From: Alphaproteobacteria bacterium
GTDB taxonomy: Bacteria; Pseudomonadota; Alphaproteobacteria; UBA6615
Direction: 5' to 3'
DNA: 64,000 nt
NCBI GenBank assembly: GCA_021774445.1
Contig: JAJFJA010000031.1
Span: 1 to 64,000, forward strand
In this document: positions 19,095-28,477 of the stretch, piece by piece
Numbering within the stretch: the first letter of the stretch is position 1
Layout of the letters: each line of letters begins with the position of its first letter
Program-made: the position numbers and the translations under genes
The notes under the pieces: model-generated
What the model saw: the letters and a program-made list of their open reading frames with translations, nothing else
The model's database searches: none
Told to the model about the DNA's origin: nothing

Positions 19095-21146
19095 ATGGGC
19101 AAATTTCTCAAGATCTTAGCGGTTCTCATAATCGCAATCATCGTCGCCGCGGTCGCAGCGGTGTTGCTGATCGATCCCAATGATCAAAAGGACCGTATTG
19201 CCGATGCCGTTCGCGATGCCACGGGCCGCGAGCTCGTCATCGCCGGCGATATCGACCTCGACCTCGGGCTCGCCACATCGGTGTCCTTGAGCAACGTGAC
19301 CTTCTCCAATGCAGATTGGGGCACCGGCCCGCAGATGGTCACATTCGACCGTCTCGAGGCCGAGGTCGGCGTGCTGCCACTGATTACTCGTACCATACAG
19401 ATAAACCGCTTGCTCCTGGACGGCGCGGAGATACTTCTGGAAACCGACGCGGCCGGCCTAGCGAACTGGCAGTTCGAGCCGGCGGCGAAGGAAGGTGACG
19501 ATGCCGGCTCGTCCGACTCCGGCGGCGACGCTGGCGAAGCGCCAAAACTACCGATTCTGAAGGACGTGCTGATACAGAACGTAACGCTGACCTTCAAGGA
19601 CGGCGTCTCCGGTAGCACCCGTACGTTCAAATTGGAGCGCTTGGCTCTGCAAGGGGAGGGGCCGGAAGATCCGATGAAGTTGGACCTTGCGGCCACCCTG
19701 GACGATATCCCGATTGTCGCCACGGGCCAGCTTGGCGCGGCCAACGCCTTGGCTCGCAACGAGGCATTTCCGGTCGCCTTGTCCGTGGATGCGCTCGGGC
19801 TGGAAATCAGGCTCGATGGCGCGGTCGCCAAACCGCTGGAAGGCGACGGCATCGATCTCAATCTTGCGGTCAACGCCGACGATCTATCAGGTCTCGCCGT
19901 GGTCGCGGGCGATAGCCTCCCCCAAGCAGGCCCGCTCGAGCTCAGCACTGCTCTACGCGGTGGTCCCGCTGCAATCGCTCTTGAGGATATCTCGTTGCGC
20001 TTCGGCGCGACCGACCTATCTGGTCGCATCGCCAGCACGGCGCAGGGCGCCAGGCCGCGGATCTCGGGCACCTTGACAGCCCAGCAGATCGACCTGACTG
20101 AGCTGCTGCCGCCGTCTGACGGATCGGCGCCAGCGGCGCCGGCGGCGAGTACCGATAACGCCGCCGCTGCCGGCGACGGTCGACAGCGGGTTTTCCCCAA
20201 CGATCCATTGCCATTCGCCGGTCTTCGGGCCCTGGACGCCGATTTGGCCCTTCGTATCGCCCATCTCGTCACGCCGAGCGTCAGCGCCGACAACGTCGCG
20301 GTCGACATTGCTCTCGACAACGGCAACCTGTCGGTGAAACCGTTCGCGGCGACCCTTGCCGACACCGCGCTCACCGGAAGTCTCAGCCTCACCGGCGGCC
20401 AGGATGTCCCGTCGCTGACGCTGGAACTCAAGGGGCCGGACCTCAACGTAGGTCAGGTTCTCCAAGAAGCCACGTCTCTGGAGATTTTGCGCGGCTCTGG
20501 CGCTCTCGACATCGAGTTGATCGGCCAGGGCTCGTCGGTCGCCGCCATTATGGCCTCGCTCGATGGGCATGCCCGTCTGCTCATGGAGGATGGGCATGCA
20601 AAGACCGAAAGCTTCGATCTGCTGATCGGCGGTCTTAGTAGCGCTGTCGGCTCACTGTTCGGTGGCAAGGACGAGTGGACGGTGCTGGAATGTCTCGCCG
20701 CCAACTTCCAGTTCGAAGACGGCGTCGGCACCAGCGCTCTGTTAATGGACACCGAGTTCGTCTCCATCATCGGCGACGGCGGTATGAACCTCGGTGACGA
20801 AACCCTCGACATGAAGATCACGCCGCAGTCGAAGTCCGCGACATTGAGTGTTGCGGTGCCGATCAAAGTGGGCGGCACCTTTGCCTCGCCGTCCTTTACG
20901 CCCGACGAGTTGGCCGCAGCACGCAAGATCGGCGGCCTTCTAGGCGCCACGCTCTTCCCGCCGGCCGCGCTCTTGGCTCTCGGCGATTTGGGCGCGGGTG
21001 AGAATTCATGTGTGGAGACCGCATCTGCGGCGCCTGAGGCGTCTGAGCAGCCCGCCGCGACTGAGGCGCTGCAGGCGCCCGCCGAAGGCGTGAAGGACGC
21101 TATAGAGGGCTTAGGCAAGGGTCTGAAGGGCTTGCTAGGCAACTAA
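19095..21146 (+). CDS. AsmA-family envelope protein
   Basis: Encodes 683 residues. The start at 19095 is supported by GAGGAG 7 bases upstream; it gives a protein beginning with a membrane helix (residues 3-27, KFLKILAVLIIAIIVAAVAA) and then a long periplasmic region. The N-terminal AsmA pattern, RELVIAGDIDLDLGLATSVS, and the C-terminal domain with repeated beta strands are typical. Such proteins belong to the repeating-beta-groove lipid-transfer superfamily and affect outer-membrane lipid transport or assembly. The C-terminus ends in an Ala/Pro/Glu-rich then Gly-Leu-Lys segment. Specific role unknown. Confidence 0.85.
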   Translation: MGKFLKILAVLIIAIIVAAVAAVLLIDPNDQKDRIADAVRDATGRELVIAGDIDLDLGLATSVSLSNVTFSNADWGTGPQMVTFDRLEAEVGVLPLITRTIQINRLLLDGAEILLETDAAGLANWQFEPAAKEGDDAGSSDSGGDAGEAPKLPILKDVLIQNVTLTFKDGVSGSTRTFKLERLALQGEGPEDPMKLDLAATLDDIPIVATGQLGAANALARNEAFPVALSVDALGLEIRLDGAVAKPLEGDGIDLNLAVNADDLSGLAVVAGDSLPQAGPLELSTALRGGPAAIALEDISLRFGATDLSGRIASTAQGARPRISGTLTAQQIDLTELLPPSDGSAPAAPAASTDNAAAAGDGRQRVFPNDPLPFAGLRALDADLALRIAHLVTPSVSADNVAVDIALDNGNLSVKPFAATLADTALTGSLSLTGGQDVPSLTLELKGPDLNVGQVLQEATSLEILRGSGALDIELIGQGSSVAAIMASLDGHARLLMEDGHAKTESFDLLIGGLSSAVGSLFGGKDEWTVLECLAANFQFEDGVGTSALLMDTEFVSIIGDGGMNLGDETLDMKITPQSKSATLSVAVPIKVGGTFASPSFTPDELAAARKIGGLLGATLFPPAALLALGDLGAGENSCVETASAAPEASEQPAATEALQAPAEGVKDAIEGLGKGLKGLLGN

Positions 21147-21150
21147 TTTC

Positions 21151-21846
21151 TTGCAGCGCTTTTATCAGCAAACCTCAGCCGCATCCGTCGGCGGAGGCCA
21201 TGAAATTAGGCTGGATGATCGTCCGGTACTCACGCCGGGTCGCCGCAAGATGTCTGTGCCGGCGGCGACACTGGCGGCGGCGATCGCCCGGGAATGGGCG
21301 GAGCAGGGCGAGAAGATAGCCCCCGAGACGATGGTGCTAACGCGCATCGCGGCGACCGCATTGGATCGCGCCGGCCCCGAGCGTGCAGCGGTAACCGAAG
21401 CGGTCGTGGCTTACGCTGGAACGGATTTGCTCTGTTATCGTGCCGAGAGGCCACCAGACTTGGTTGAACGTCAAGCGCTGGCTTGGCAGCCGCTGCTGGA
21501 TTGGGCGGCCCTCCAGTTTGATGCGCCCTTGCGCACTGTGCGCGGGATTGTGCCGTTAGCTCAACCCCAAGCGAGCCTTGATGCTTTGCGCAGGGCGGTC
21601 GAATGCTTGGACGACTTCCAGCTTGCCGCCCTCAGCACGGCCACGGCGGCTGCCGGTTCCCTGGTCGTCGGCTTGGCGCTCGCCCATGGTCGCTTGCGGG
21701 CTGACGAAGCCTATGCCCTAAGCCAGGTCGACGAGACCTACCAAGCCGAACACTGGGGCGAAGACGAGCAGGCGCGAAAAACGCGCCAAGCGCTCGCCGC
21801 CGATATCGCTGCCGCCGGCCGTTTCTTCGCCTTGCTCGCCGAGTAA
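21151..21846 (+). CDS. ATP12-family F1-ATPase assembly chaperone
   Basis: Encodes 231 residues from a TTG start 4 bases after the AsmA gene. It matches the ATP12 family, the chaperone for the F1 alpha subunit in mitochondria and Alphaproteobacteria. Recognisable elements are RFYQQTSA at the start, LDDRPVLTPGRRKMSVPA, AREWAEQGEKIAPETM, AGTDLLCYRAERPPDLVERQ and the C-terminal HWGEDEQA. The family is characteristic of Alphaproteobacteria and eukaryotes, which supports the taxonomic reading. Confidence 0.9.
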   Translation: MQRFYQQTSAASVGGGHEIRLDDRPVLTPGRRKMSVPAATLAAAIAREWAEQGEKIAPETMVLTRIAATALDRAGPERAAVTEAVVAYAGTDLLCYRAERPPDLVERQALAWQPLLDWAALQFDAPLRTVRGIVPLAQPQASLDALRRAVECLDDFQLAALSTATAAAGSLVVGLALAHGRLRADEAYALSQVDETYQAEHWGEDEQARKTRQALAADIAAAGRFFALLAE

Positions 21847-21924
21847 GTGCCGCGCCAACGCTGGCCTGGTCAACGACAAGCTGGTATCTCCTTAGCCGTG
21901 TCCGGAAAGGCGCTGGAGGGCGGC

Positions 21925-23457
21925 ATGCAAGACATCATCGACGAATTGCAAGCGCGACGCGCAGCGGCCCGCATGGGCGGCGGCGAGCGTCGCATCGCTG
22001 CCCAACATAAGAAGGGTAAGCTCACGGCGCGCGAGCGCTTGGACGCGTTGCTCGACGAGGGCTCGTTTGAGGAGTGGGACATGTTCGTCGAGCATGACTG
22101 CACCGATTTCGATATGGCGGACCAGCGCGTCCCCGGCGATGGCGTGGTCACTGGCTGGGGCACCATCAACGGCCGCAAGGTGTTCGTTTTCTCCCAGGAT
22201 TTTACGGTCTTTGGCGGCTCCTTGTCACAAGCCCATGCCGGCAAGATATGCAAGGTCATGGATCAAGCCGTTCGTTTGGGCGTGCCCGTGATTGGGCTCA
22301 ACGATTCCGGCGGCGCCCGCATTCAAGAAGGGGTTGGCTCTCTCGCCGGCTATGCCGAGGTCTTTCAGCGTAACGTCCTGGCGTCCGGCGTGGTCCCGCA
22401 GCTTTCCATGATCATGGGGCCTTGCGCCGGTGGGGCGGTCTACTCGCCCGCCATGACCGACTTCGTCTTCATGGTTAGGGACACCTCCTATCTCTTTGTA
22501 ACCGGGCCGGAAGTGGTCAAGACGGTAACCCATGAGGAAGTCAGTCATGAGGACCTCGGCGGTGCCAGCGCCCATACCACCAAATCAGGCGTCGCCGATC
22601 TCGCTTTCGACAATGATATCGAGGCCCTGCGCCAGCTCAGGCGCTTTTTCGATTTCCTGCCCGCCAACAATCGGCAACAGCCGCCCGTTTGGCCCACATC
22701 CGATGCCTCCGATCGCGCCGAACCCTCGCTAGACAGCCTCATTCCGACCGATCCGGCGCAGCCCTACGACATAAAAGAATTGATCCATAAGGTTGCAGAC
22801 GAAGAGGACTTCTTCGAACTCCAGCCAAACCACGCCGCCAACATCATTATCGGCTTCGGCCGTATCGGTGGGCATACCGTCGGCTTCGTCGCCAATCAGC
22901 CCATGGTCCTCGCCGGCTGTCTCGACATAGCGTCGTCCATCAAGGCCGCTCGATTTGTCCGTTTCTGCGATTGTTTCAACATTCCCATTGTCACCTTCGT
23001 CGACGTCCCGGGATTTCTGCCCGGTACGGCTCAAGAGCATGGCGGTATTATTAAGCACGGCGCCAAGCTGCTGTTCGCCTTTGCGGAGGCGACGGTGCCC
23101 AAGGTGACGGTGATCACGCGCAAGGCCTATGGCGGCGCTTATGACGTCATGTCATCCAAACATCTGCGCGGCGATGTGAATTACGCCTGGCCGACGGCCG
23201 AGATCGCCGTCATGGGCCCGAAAGGCGCGGTTGAAATCATCTTTCGCCAGGACCGTGACGATCCTCAGCGTATTGCGCAGCGAACCGCCGAGTATCGTGA
23301 AAAATTCGCCAACCCCTTCGTCGCGGCCCAGAAGGGTTTCATTGACGACGTGATCATGCCGCGCAACACGCGCCGGCGGATCGCCCGCGCGCTCCACCTA
23401 TTGGCGGATAAGGTGCTCGAGAATCCCTGGAGAAAACACGACAACATCCCGCTCTGA
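21925..23457 (+). CDS. pccB: Propionyl-CoA carboxylase beta subunit (carboxyltransferase)
   Basis: Encodes 510 residues from the ATG at 21925, chosen because GGAGG lies 5 bases upstream and the length equals family members; the frame extends to 21847 without conservation. It transfers carboxyl from biotin to propionyl-CoA to make methylmalonyl-CoA. Motifs include the oxyanion region [20 protein letters not shown] and [20 protein letters not shown], and the second crotonase-like half with [18 protein letters not shown] and [14 protein letters not shown]. The alpha subunit gene lies downstream beyond an antisense cyclase gene. Related acetyl-CoA or butyryl-CoA specificity is possible, but the length and motifs favour propionyl-CoA. 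Confidence 0.92.
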   Translation: MQDIIDELQARRAAARMGGGERRIAAQHKKGKLTARERLDALLDEGSFEEWDMFVEHDCTDFDMADQRVPGDGVVTGWGTINGRKVFVFSQDFTVFGGSLSQAHAGKICKVMDQAVRLGVPVIGLNDSGGARIQEGVGSLAGYAEVFQRNVLASGVVPQLSMIMGPCAGGAVYSPAMTDFVFMVRDTSYLFVTGPEVVKTVTHEEVSHEDLGGASAHTTKSGVADLAFDNDIEALRQLRRFFDFLPANNRQQPPVWPTSDASDRAEPSLDSLIPTDPAQPYDIKELIHKVADEEDFFELQPNHAANIIIGFGRIGGHTVGFVANQPMVLAGCLDIASSIKAARFVRFCDCFNIPIVTFVDVPGFLPGTAQEHGGIIKHGAKLLFAFAEATVPKVTVITRKAYGGAYDVMSSKHLRGDVNYAWPTAEIAVMGPKGAVEIIFRQDRDDPQRIAQRTAEYREKFANPFVAAQKGFIDDVIMPRNTRRRIARALHLLADKVLENPWRKHDNIPL

Positions 23458-23472
23458 TCGGCCCACCCGGCT

Positions 23473-25335
23473 TCAGGACACCAGTCGATAGACCTCCACG
23501 CCTGCATCCCGGCCTCGGATGCTGCGCTCTCCCAGCGCTTCCAATGTCACTTCCTTTGGTGTCGCCGCGGCGGTTTCGCTGGACAGCAGCACGACGCAGT
23601 CGGCGTCCGGCGCGACCTCCTTCGCCAGGGCTTCTAGCCGCGCCGCGGTGTTCACCGTATCGCCGACGACAGTGTAGTTCACCCGTGATCGCGGCCCGAT
23701 ATTGCCCACCACAACCGGCCCCGTATGCAGCCCGATCCGCACCGCCACCACCGGCAGCCCCGCTGCCCGCCGCTTGTCGCTATCCGCCTCCACCGCCTGC
23801 TGAATCGCCCGGGCCGCCAGCAGCGCCCGCGTTGCATGGTCGGGCGTTGGTTCCGGCGCGCCCCAGAAAGCCATCACCGAATCGCCGATGAATTTGTCGA
23901 CCGTGCCACCTTGTGCCTCTATGCACCCGGTCAGCATTTCGAAATGTTGATTGAGCATCTGCGCGATATCCGCTGCCGGGCTATGCTCGGCCAAGGTTGA
24001 GAATCCGCGAATATCTGTAAACATGATGGTTAGAACGCGCTCTTGGCTTCGCGTGATGCTTTCGCCGTCCCGGCGCAGCCGCAGCACCAAGGATTTCGGC
24101 ACATAGGTCTCGAACCACTTCATTGCGGTCGTCATGGTGTTGAAAGCGTTTGCGGCATTGGCCAACTCACGGAAACGCGAATCCGGCACCGTCCCGACCC
24201 GATCCACGTCAAGGTTCGCCAGCGCATTGGCCGCCGCGGCCAGGCCGCCGATTTGTCGGCTGAGGACCCTCCCCAGCAACAATCCCAAGATCACCGCGAC
24301 AGCAAGGATGCCCAGCCCGACCATTGCCACTTGGCGTATCCGGGCAAGCTCTTCGTCAAGCACCGCCCGGCTCAGTTTCAGGCCGATCTCCCAGGGCCCA
24401 AAGTCGGCCAGTTCGCTAACGATCACCAGATCGTCGCCCAACTCATAGGCGTCGGTGTAGCGATGGTTTATGGCGCCGATATCCAGGATCGCACGCGTGC
24501 CTTCGCTCCGATATGCGAGGGCCGGATCGTCGAACATGGCCAGACTGGGCAGTGGTATTTCATTGTCGTCCCCGGCGGTCAGCATCATGTCGAACAGTGC
24601 CGGGTGGGCCAGCACCCGGTCGCCTTCATAAAGGACAAAGGCTCGGGTTGCGTCTCGGCCTTCCAAATCCTTGAGAAATTGCGACAGCTCGCCCAGTGCC
24701 ACCACCACCAGCACCACGCCGCCGAACGTATCCTCCCGGCCAACCGGCACCTCTAGGAACAGGACTGGCTGTTTCAGGCTCTGCACCCAGACCGGCGCCA
24801 TCCACAGAAAGTCCGCCTCCATGGACCGGGCGCCGGTTAGCATCTGTTCCATGCCTTCATGGCTATCCAGCATGCCCTGTAAGCCGGCCGTAAACTGGCT
24901 CTCGGCGACCACCTCGTCGAGCGAGCCCAGGTTGGGCGGGTATTGATAGGACTGATAACCCTGGTCAATGAAGATCAGCGCCGTGGCCTGTGGCACCGCC
25001 GCCAAGGCCCCTCGGAATGTGTCCTCGAGCTGTTGCCGGTTGCCCGGGTCGATTATGCCTTGCTCCAACATCCCGGCCACCTGTAGCCCGAGGACGTGTG
25101 CCGGCTCGAGCTGGCCCCGCACGCGCGTCTCCAGCAGCTCCAGGCCGACATCGGCATTATCCCCGAGCAGTTCCAGGGCAATCCGTTGAGCACTTAGTTG
25201 GCTGATCGCCAGCACGCTTCCCACGGCGACCAGCAACAGCAATGCCACGCCGCCGGCCAGGGCCGCGGCAATGGGCACGCGCAGGCGCGGTTTCACGCCT
25301 GTCGGCTGGCCGGCTGTATCTATGGCAGAGTTCAT
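23473..25335 (-). CDS. Membrane-bound class III adenylate/guanylate cyclase
   Basis: A 620-residue sensor cyclase making cyclic nucleotide from NTP. Helix 1 is at about residues 20-45, then a periplasmic sensing region of some 280 residues, a second helix (about 335-355, MVGLGILAVAVILGLLLGR), a HAMP-like linker, and the catalytic domain. The metal-binding aspartates are in FTDIRGFSTLAEH and FIGDSVMAFWG. The Lys of DKFIGD and the Thr of YTVVGDTVNTAARLE indicate ATP preference. Convergent with pccB (15 bases between stops) and divergent from pccA (79 bases). The periplasmic domain resembles Cache-type folds, but its ligand is unknown. Confidence 0.88.
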   Translation of the reverse strand: MNSAIDTAGQPTGVKPRLRVPIAAALAGGVALLLLVAVGSVLAISQLSAQRIALELLGDNADVGLELLETRVRGQLEPAHVLGLQVAGMLEQGIIDPGNRQQLEDTFRGALAAVPQATALIFIDQGYQSYQYPPNLGSLDEVVAESQFTAGLQGMLDSHEGMEQMLTGARSMEADFLWMAPVWVQSLKQPVLFLEVPVGREDTFGGVVLVVVALGELSQFLKDLEGRDATRAFVLYEGDRVLAHPALFDMMLTAGDDNEIPLPSLAMFDDPALAYRSEGTRAILDIGAINHRYTDAYELGDDLVIVSELADFGPWEIGLKLSRAVLDEELARIRQVAMVGLGILAVAVILGLLLGRVLSRQIGGLAAAANALANLDVDRVGTVPDSRFRELANAANAFNTMTTAMKWFETYVPKSLVLRLRRDGESITRSQERVLTIMFTDIRGFSTLAEHSPAADIAQMLNQHFEMLTGCIEAQGGTVDKFIGDSVMAFWGAPEPTPDHATRALLAARAIQQAVEADSDKRRAAGLPVVAVRIGLHTGPVVVGNIGPRSRVNYTVVGDTVNTAARLEALAKEVAPDADCVVLLSSETAAATPKEVTLEALGERSIRGRDAGVEVYRLVS

Positions 25336-25414
25336 TTGTTCAAGCTAAGGTCGCCGCTTGCCGGGAGCAACATCATATCCCGGCGTTACATATGGTTGCG
25401 GGAGGCCCATTCCC

Positions 25415-27400
25415 TTGTTCAAGAAGATTTTGGTTGCCAATCGCGGGGAGATTGCCTGTCGGATCATCCGTACCGCGCGCTCCATGGACATCGCTACGGT
25501 GGTCGTCGCCTCGTCGGCCGACCGCGATTCCCTGGCCGCCCGAATGGCCGATGAGGTTATCGAGATCGGCCCGCCGCCGGCCGCGGAAAGCTACCTTCAG
25601 ATCGATCGCATTATCCAGGCGATCCAGGCCACTGGCGCCGATGCGGTTCATCCCGGTTATGGTTTTCTCTCCGAGAACACCCGGTTCGCCGAGGCCGTCG
25701 TCGCTGCCGGCGCCGTCTTTATCGGGCCGCCGGCGCCGGCCATCGCCGCCATGGGCGACAAGATCGCCGCCAAGCAACTCGCGGGCCGGGCCGGGGTCAG
25801 CACGGTACCGGGTCACGATGCCGAGATCGCCAGTGCGGAAGAGGCCGTCAGAGTGGCCGCCGATTTGGGTTACCCGGTCATGCTTAAGGCCGCCGCCGGG
25901 GGTGGCGGTAAGGGCATGCGTATCGTTCGGGATGAATCCGAAACCCGTGAGGCGTTCGCCGCCACCCGTCGCGAGGCCCTGGCCTCGTTTGCCGATGACC
26001 GCCTGTTCATCGAGAAGTTCATCGAACAACCGCGCCATATCGAGATCCAACTGTTGGCCGACAGCCACGGCGCCGTCGTCCATCTCGGCGAACGGGAATG
26101 CTCCCTGCAGCGCCGCCACCAGAAGGTCATCGAGGAGTCGCCATCGCCCTTCCTCGACGAGGCCACGCGCGACGCCATGGGGGCGCAGGCCTGCGCCCTG
26201 GCGCGCGCCGTCGGCTACCAAAGCGCCGGCACCGTCGAATTCATCGTCGACCGGGACAGGAATTTCTACTTCCTCGAAATGAACACTCGGCTTCAGGTGG
26301 AGCACCCGGTGACCGAGTTGGTAACCGGGCTCGACCTGGTGGAGTTGATGATCCGTATCGCTGCCGGTGAGGCCCTGCCTTTCACTCAGGACCAGATCCG
26401 GGCTACCGGCTGGGCCATCGAGGCCCGTCTTTATGCCGAGGATCCGGTGCGCGGCTTCCTGCCATCTATCGGCAGGCTTACCCGTTTTCGCCCGCCGGCG
26501 GAAGAGCATGGCCAGGTCCGGGTGGACACCGGTGTCTCGGAGGGCGCCGAGGTCAGTATGTTCTACGATCCGATGATCGCCAAACTGGTCACCCACGGCG
26601 ACGACCGTAAGACAGCTATTGACCGCATGAGCGACGCGCTCGACCGCTTCGATGTGCGCGGCGTCACCAGCAACGCGGTCTTCCTCGCCGCGCTCGTCAA
26701 CCACCCCCGTTTCCATGCCGGCGAGCTAAGCGTCGATTTTATCGCGGACGAGTTTCCCGACGGCTTCGCCCCCGACCGGGTCTCGGACTCGTCGCTGGCG
26801 CGCCTGACCGCCGTTGCTGCGGTCATCCACACGATTGCCACGAGCCGCGCCCGCCATATCGGCCGGAAAATACTCAGTGATGTTGACAGCAAGGACAGCT
26901 GGGTCGTTCGCACCGGCGACACCGAAGATATGATGGAAGTTACGCGCTCGGACGACAGCTTTTCGGTCAAGCGAGCCGATAACACCCTTTGTTTGTCCAC
27001 CGGCTGGCGGCCGGGTATGCATCTCTTCGACGCGGTCATCGACGGCCAGGCGGTTTGCATTCGCATTGCCGGTGGCCATGGCACCTATCGCCTGACCCAT
27101 GCGGGCGCGGATCTGACCCTCGAGATATTGCCGCCCATCGTCGCCGATCTCTTGCACCGAATGCCGTCGAAACCGGCGCGCGATCACAGCCGTTTCTTGC
27201 TATCCCCGATGCCGGGCCTGTTGGTTTCCCTCGCCGTCGAGCCCGGCGTCACGGTAAAGGCCGGCGACACGCTGGCGGTCATAGAGGCAATGAAGATGGA
27301 GAATGTCCTGCGCGCCGAACGTGATGGCACCGTGAAGACACTCCATGCCGCGAAGGGCGATAGCCTCGTTGTCGATCAACAGGTTATCGAGTTCGAATAG
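25415..27400 (+). CDS. pccA: Propionyl-CoA carboxylase alpha subunit (biotin carboxylase + BCCP)
   Basis: Encodes 661 residues from TTG 25415, supported by GGAGG 9 bases upstream and by the family start LFKKILVANRGEIACRI; the frame extends to 25358. It carboxylates biotin with ATP and bicarbonate. The ATP-grasp biotin carboxylase has KAAAGGGGKGMRIV, LQRRHQKVIEE and EMNTRLQVEHPVTELVTGLD. A BT-type domain joins it to the C-terminal BCCP with the biotinylation motif IEAMKMENVL. Pairing with pccB and the position make propionyl-CoA carboxylase the best reading. The second biotin carboxylase in the window (39221) belongs to methylcrotonyl-CoA carboxylase. Confidence 0.91.
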   Translation: MFKKILVANRGEIACRIIRTARSMDIATVVVASSADRDSLAARMADEVIEIGPPPAAESYLQIDRIIQAIQATGADAVHPGYGFLSENTRFAEAVVAAGAVFIGPPAPAIAAMGDKIAAKQLAGRAGVSTVPGHDAEIASAEEAVRVAADLGYPVMLKAAAGGGGKGMRIVRDESETREAFAATRREALASFADDRLFIEKFIEQPRHIEIQLLADSHGAVVHLGERECSLQRRHQKVIEESPSPFLDEATRDAMGAQACALARAVGYQSAGTVEFIVDRDRNFYFLEMNTRLQVEHPVTELVTGLDLVELMIRIAAGEALPFTQDQIRATGWAIEARLYAEDPVRGFLPSIGRLTRFRPPAEEHGQVRVDTGVSEGAEVSMFYDPMIAKLVTHGDDRKTAIDRMSDALDRFDVRGVTSNAVFLAALVNHPRFHAGELSVDFIADEFPDGFAPDRVSDSSLARLTAVAAVIHTIATSRARHIGRKILSDVDSKDSWVVRTGDTEDMMEVTRSDDSFSVKRADNTLCLSTGWRPGMHLFDAVIDGQAVCIRIAGGHGTYRLTHAGADLTLEILPPIVADLLHRMPSKPARDHSRFLLSPMPGLLVSLAVEPGVTVKAGDTLAVIEAMKMENVLRAERDGTVKTLHAAKGDSLVVDQQVIEFE

Positions 27401-27403
27401 CCC

Positions 27404-27700
27404 ATGGACCCGACGGTCGTTCGCGTAGAGATATCCGGCCGGGTCCAAGGTGTCTGGTTTCGCGGTTGGACGGTCAAGACGGCGACGGCGCTTGGTCTTG
27501 CCGGTTGGGTCCGCAACCGCCGCGAGGGCTCTGTGGAAGCCACCCTTGTCGGCTCGGCGAGTGCTGTCCAGGAAATGGTTCGGCGCTGTCGCGAGGGACC
27601 AGGCATGGCCCGTGTCGACGACGTGAGATACCTCGCACCGGACCCGGAAGATGCGGCTATCACGCGCGCCGACGGGTTCCGCCAACGCCCCACGGTTTGA
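27404..27700 (+). CDS. acyP: Acylphosphatase
   Basis: A 98-residue small alpha/beta enzyme hydrolysing carboxyl-phosphate bonds. The catalytic arginine lies in GRVQGVWFRGWT and the asparagine in LAGWVRNRREGSVEA, both intact. It starts 3 bases after pccA, so it is probably the last gene of that transcript. It converges on lipB, whose stop is one base away. Confidence 0.93.
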   Translation: MDPTVVRVEISGRVQGVWFRGWTVKTATALGLAGWVRNRREGSVEATLVGSASAVQEMVRRCREGPGMARVDDVRYLAPDPEDAAITRADGFRQRPTV

Positions 27701-27701
27701 G

Positions 27702-28340
27702 CTACTCTCCGAAAACCTCGGCGAAACTTGCTCTGAGTGCCGCGTCCAGTTCCGCCATCGTCACCGCATGGCCCAGGGCGGCAAGACTGGTAACGCCGTA
27801 GCGCTTTGGATCGATCCCGCAGGGTACGATCCCGCTGAAATGCTCTAGCGTCGGGTCCAGGTTAATTGCGATCCCGTGGAAACTGACCCAGCGGCGCACC
27901 CGCACGCCGATTGCCGCGATCTTATCTTCCCGGCCTGCGCCCTGGGCAATCCAAATCCCGACGCGGCCTTCCCGTCGCTCGCCGACCAGGTCGAAATGAG
28001 CCAGAGTTCGGATTACCCAGCTCTCCAACTGGCGCACGAAAAGCCGGATATCGCCGCCGCGCTGCTTGAGGTCCAGCATGGCATAAGCGACCCGCTGGCC
28101 CGGCCCATGATAGGTGTATTGTCCGCCCCGACCCGTCTTGAATACCGGGAAACGCTCCGGTGTCAGCAGGTCGGCGGCCTTGGCGCTCGTGCCGGCCGAA
28201 TAAAGCGGCGGATGTTGCAGCAACCACACCAGTTCCGACGCCTCTCCGGCGCGGATCGCCGCAACCCGATCCTCCATGACCCTGATCGCCTCGGGATAAG
28301 CTACCAGATCGTCGGATGTCTTCCAGGCCACCGGCCCCAT
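27702..28340 (-). CDS. lipB: Octanoyl-[acyl carrier protein]:protein N-octanoyltransferase LipB
   Basis: A 212-residue enzyme that moves octanoate from ACP to lipoyl domains in the first step of lipoic acid synthesis. Family motifs are [16 protein letters not shown] near residue 70, the catalytic lysine in [19 protein letters not shown] and the catalytic cysteine in FSGIVPCGI. It is transcribed divergently from maeB. Lipoylation would serve the dehydrogenases used with the neighbouring carbon-metabolism enzymes, but that link is inference. Confidence 0.95.
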   Translation of the reverse strand: MGPVAWKTSDDLVAYPEAIRVMEDRVAAIRAGEASELVWLLQHPPLYSAGTSAKAADLLTPERFPVFKTGRGGQYTYHGPGQRVAYAMLDLKQRGGDIRLFVRQLESWVIRTLAHFDLVGERREGRVGIWIAQGAGREDKIAAIGVRVRRWVSFHGIAINLDPTLEHFSGIVPCGIDPKRYGVTSLAALGHAVTMAELDAALRASFAEVFGE

Positions 28341-28477
28341 CAGGCTCGTCCCACCTTGTGATGGCTCGATTCATTTGGTATGCCGCCGCACGGGCGAAGG
28401 CAAGCGTGAGCCGATTGCGCGAGGGTCTTTATGAACGCCGGGTCCGGCGGGCAAGAACCAGCACCGGAGGACGGCCC

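Noticed and set aside
24043-24756. 237-codon ORF antisense to the adenylate cyclase gene
   Set aside because: Composition rich in His, Gln and Arg with no family features; the cyclase on the other strand carries all catalytic motifs.
25373-26716. 447-codon antisense ORF over pccA
   Set aside because: Antisense shadow of a well-conserved gene in a GC-rich genome; no domain and no ribosome binding site.
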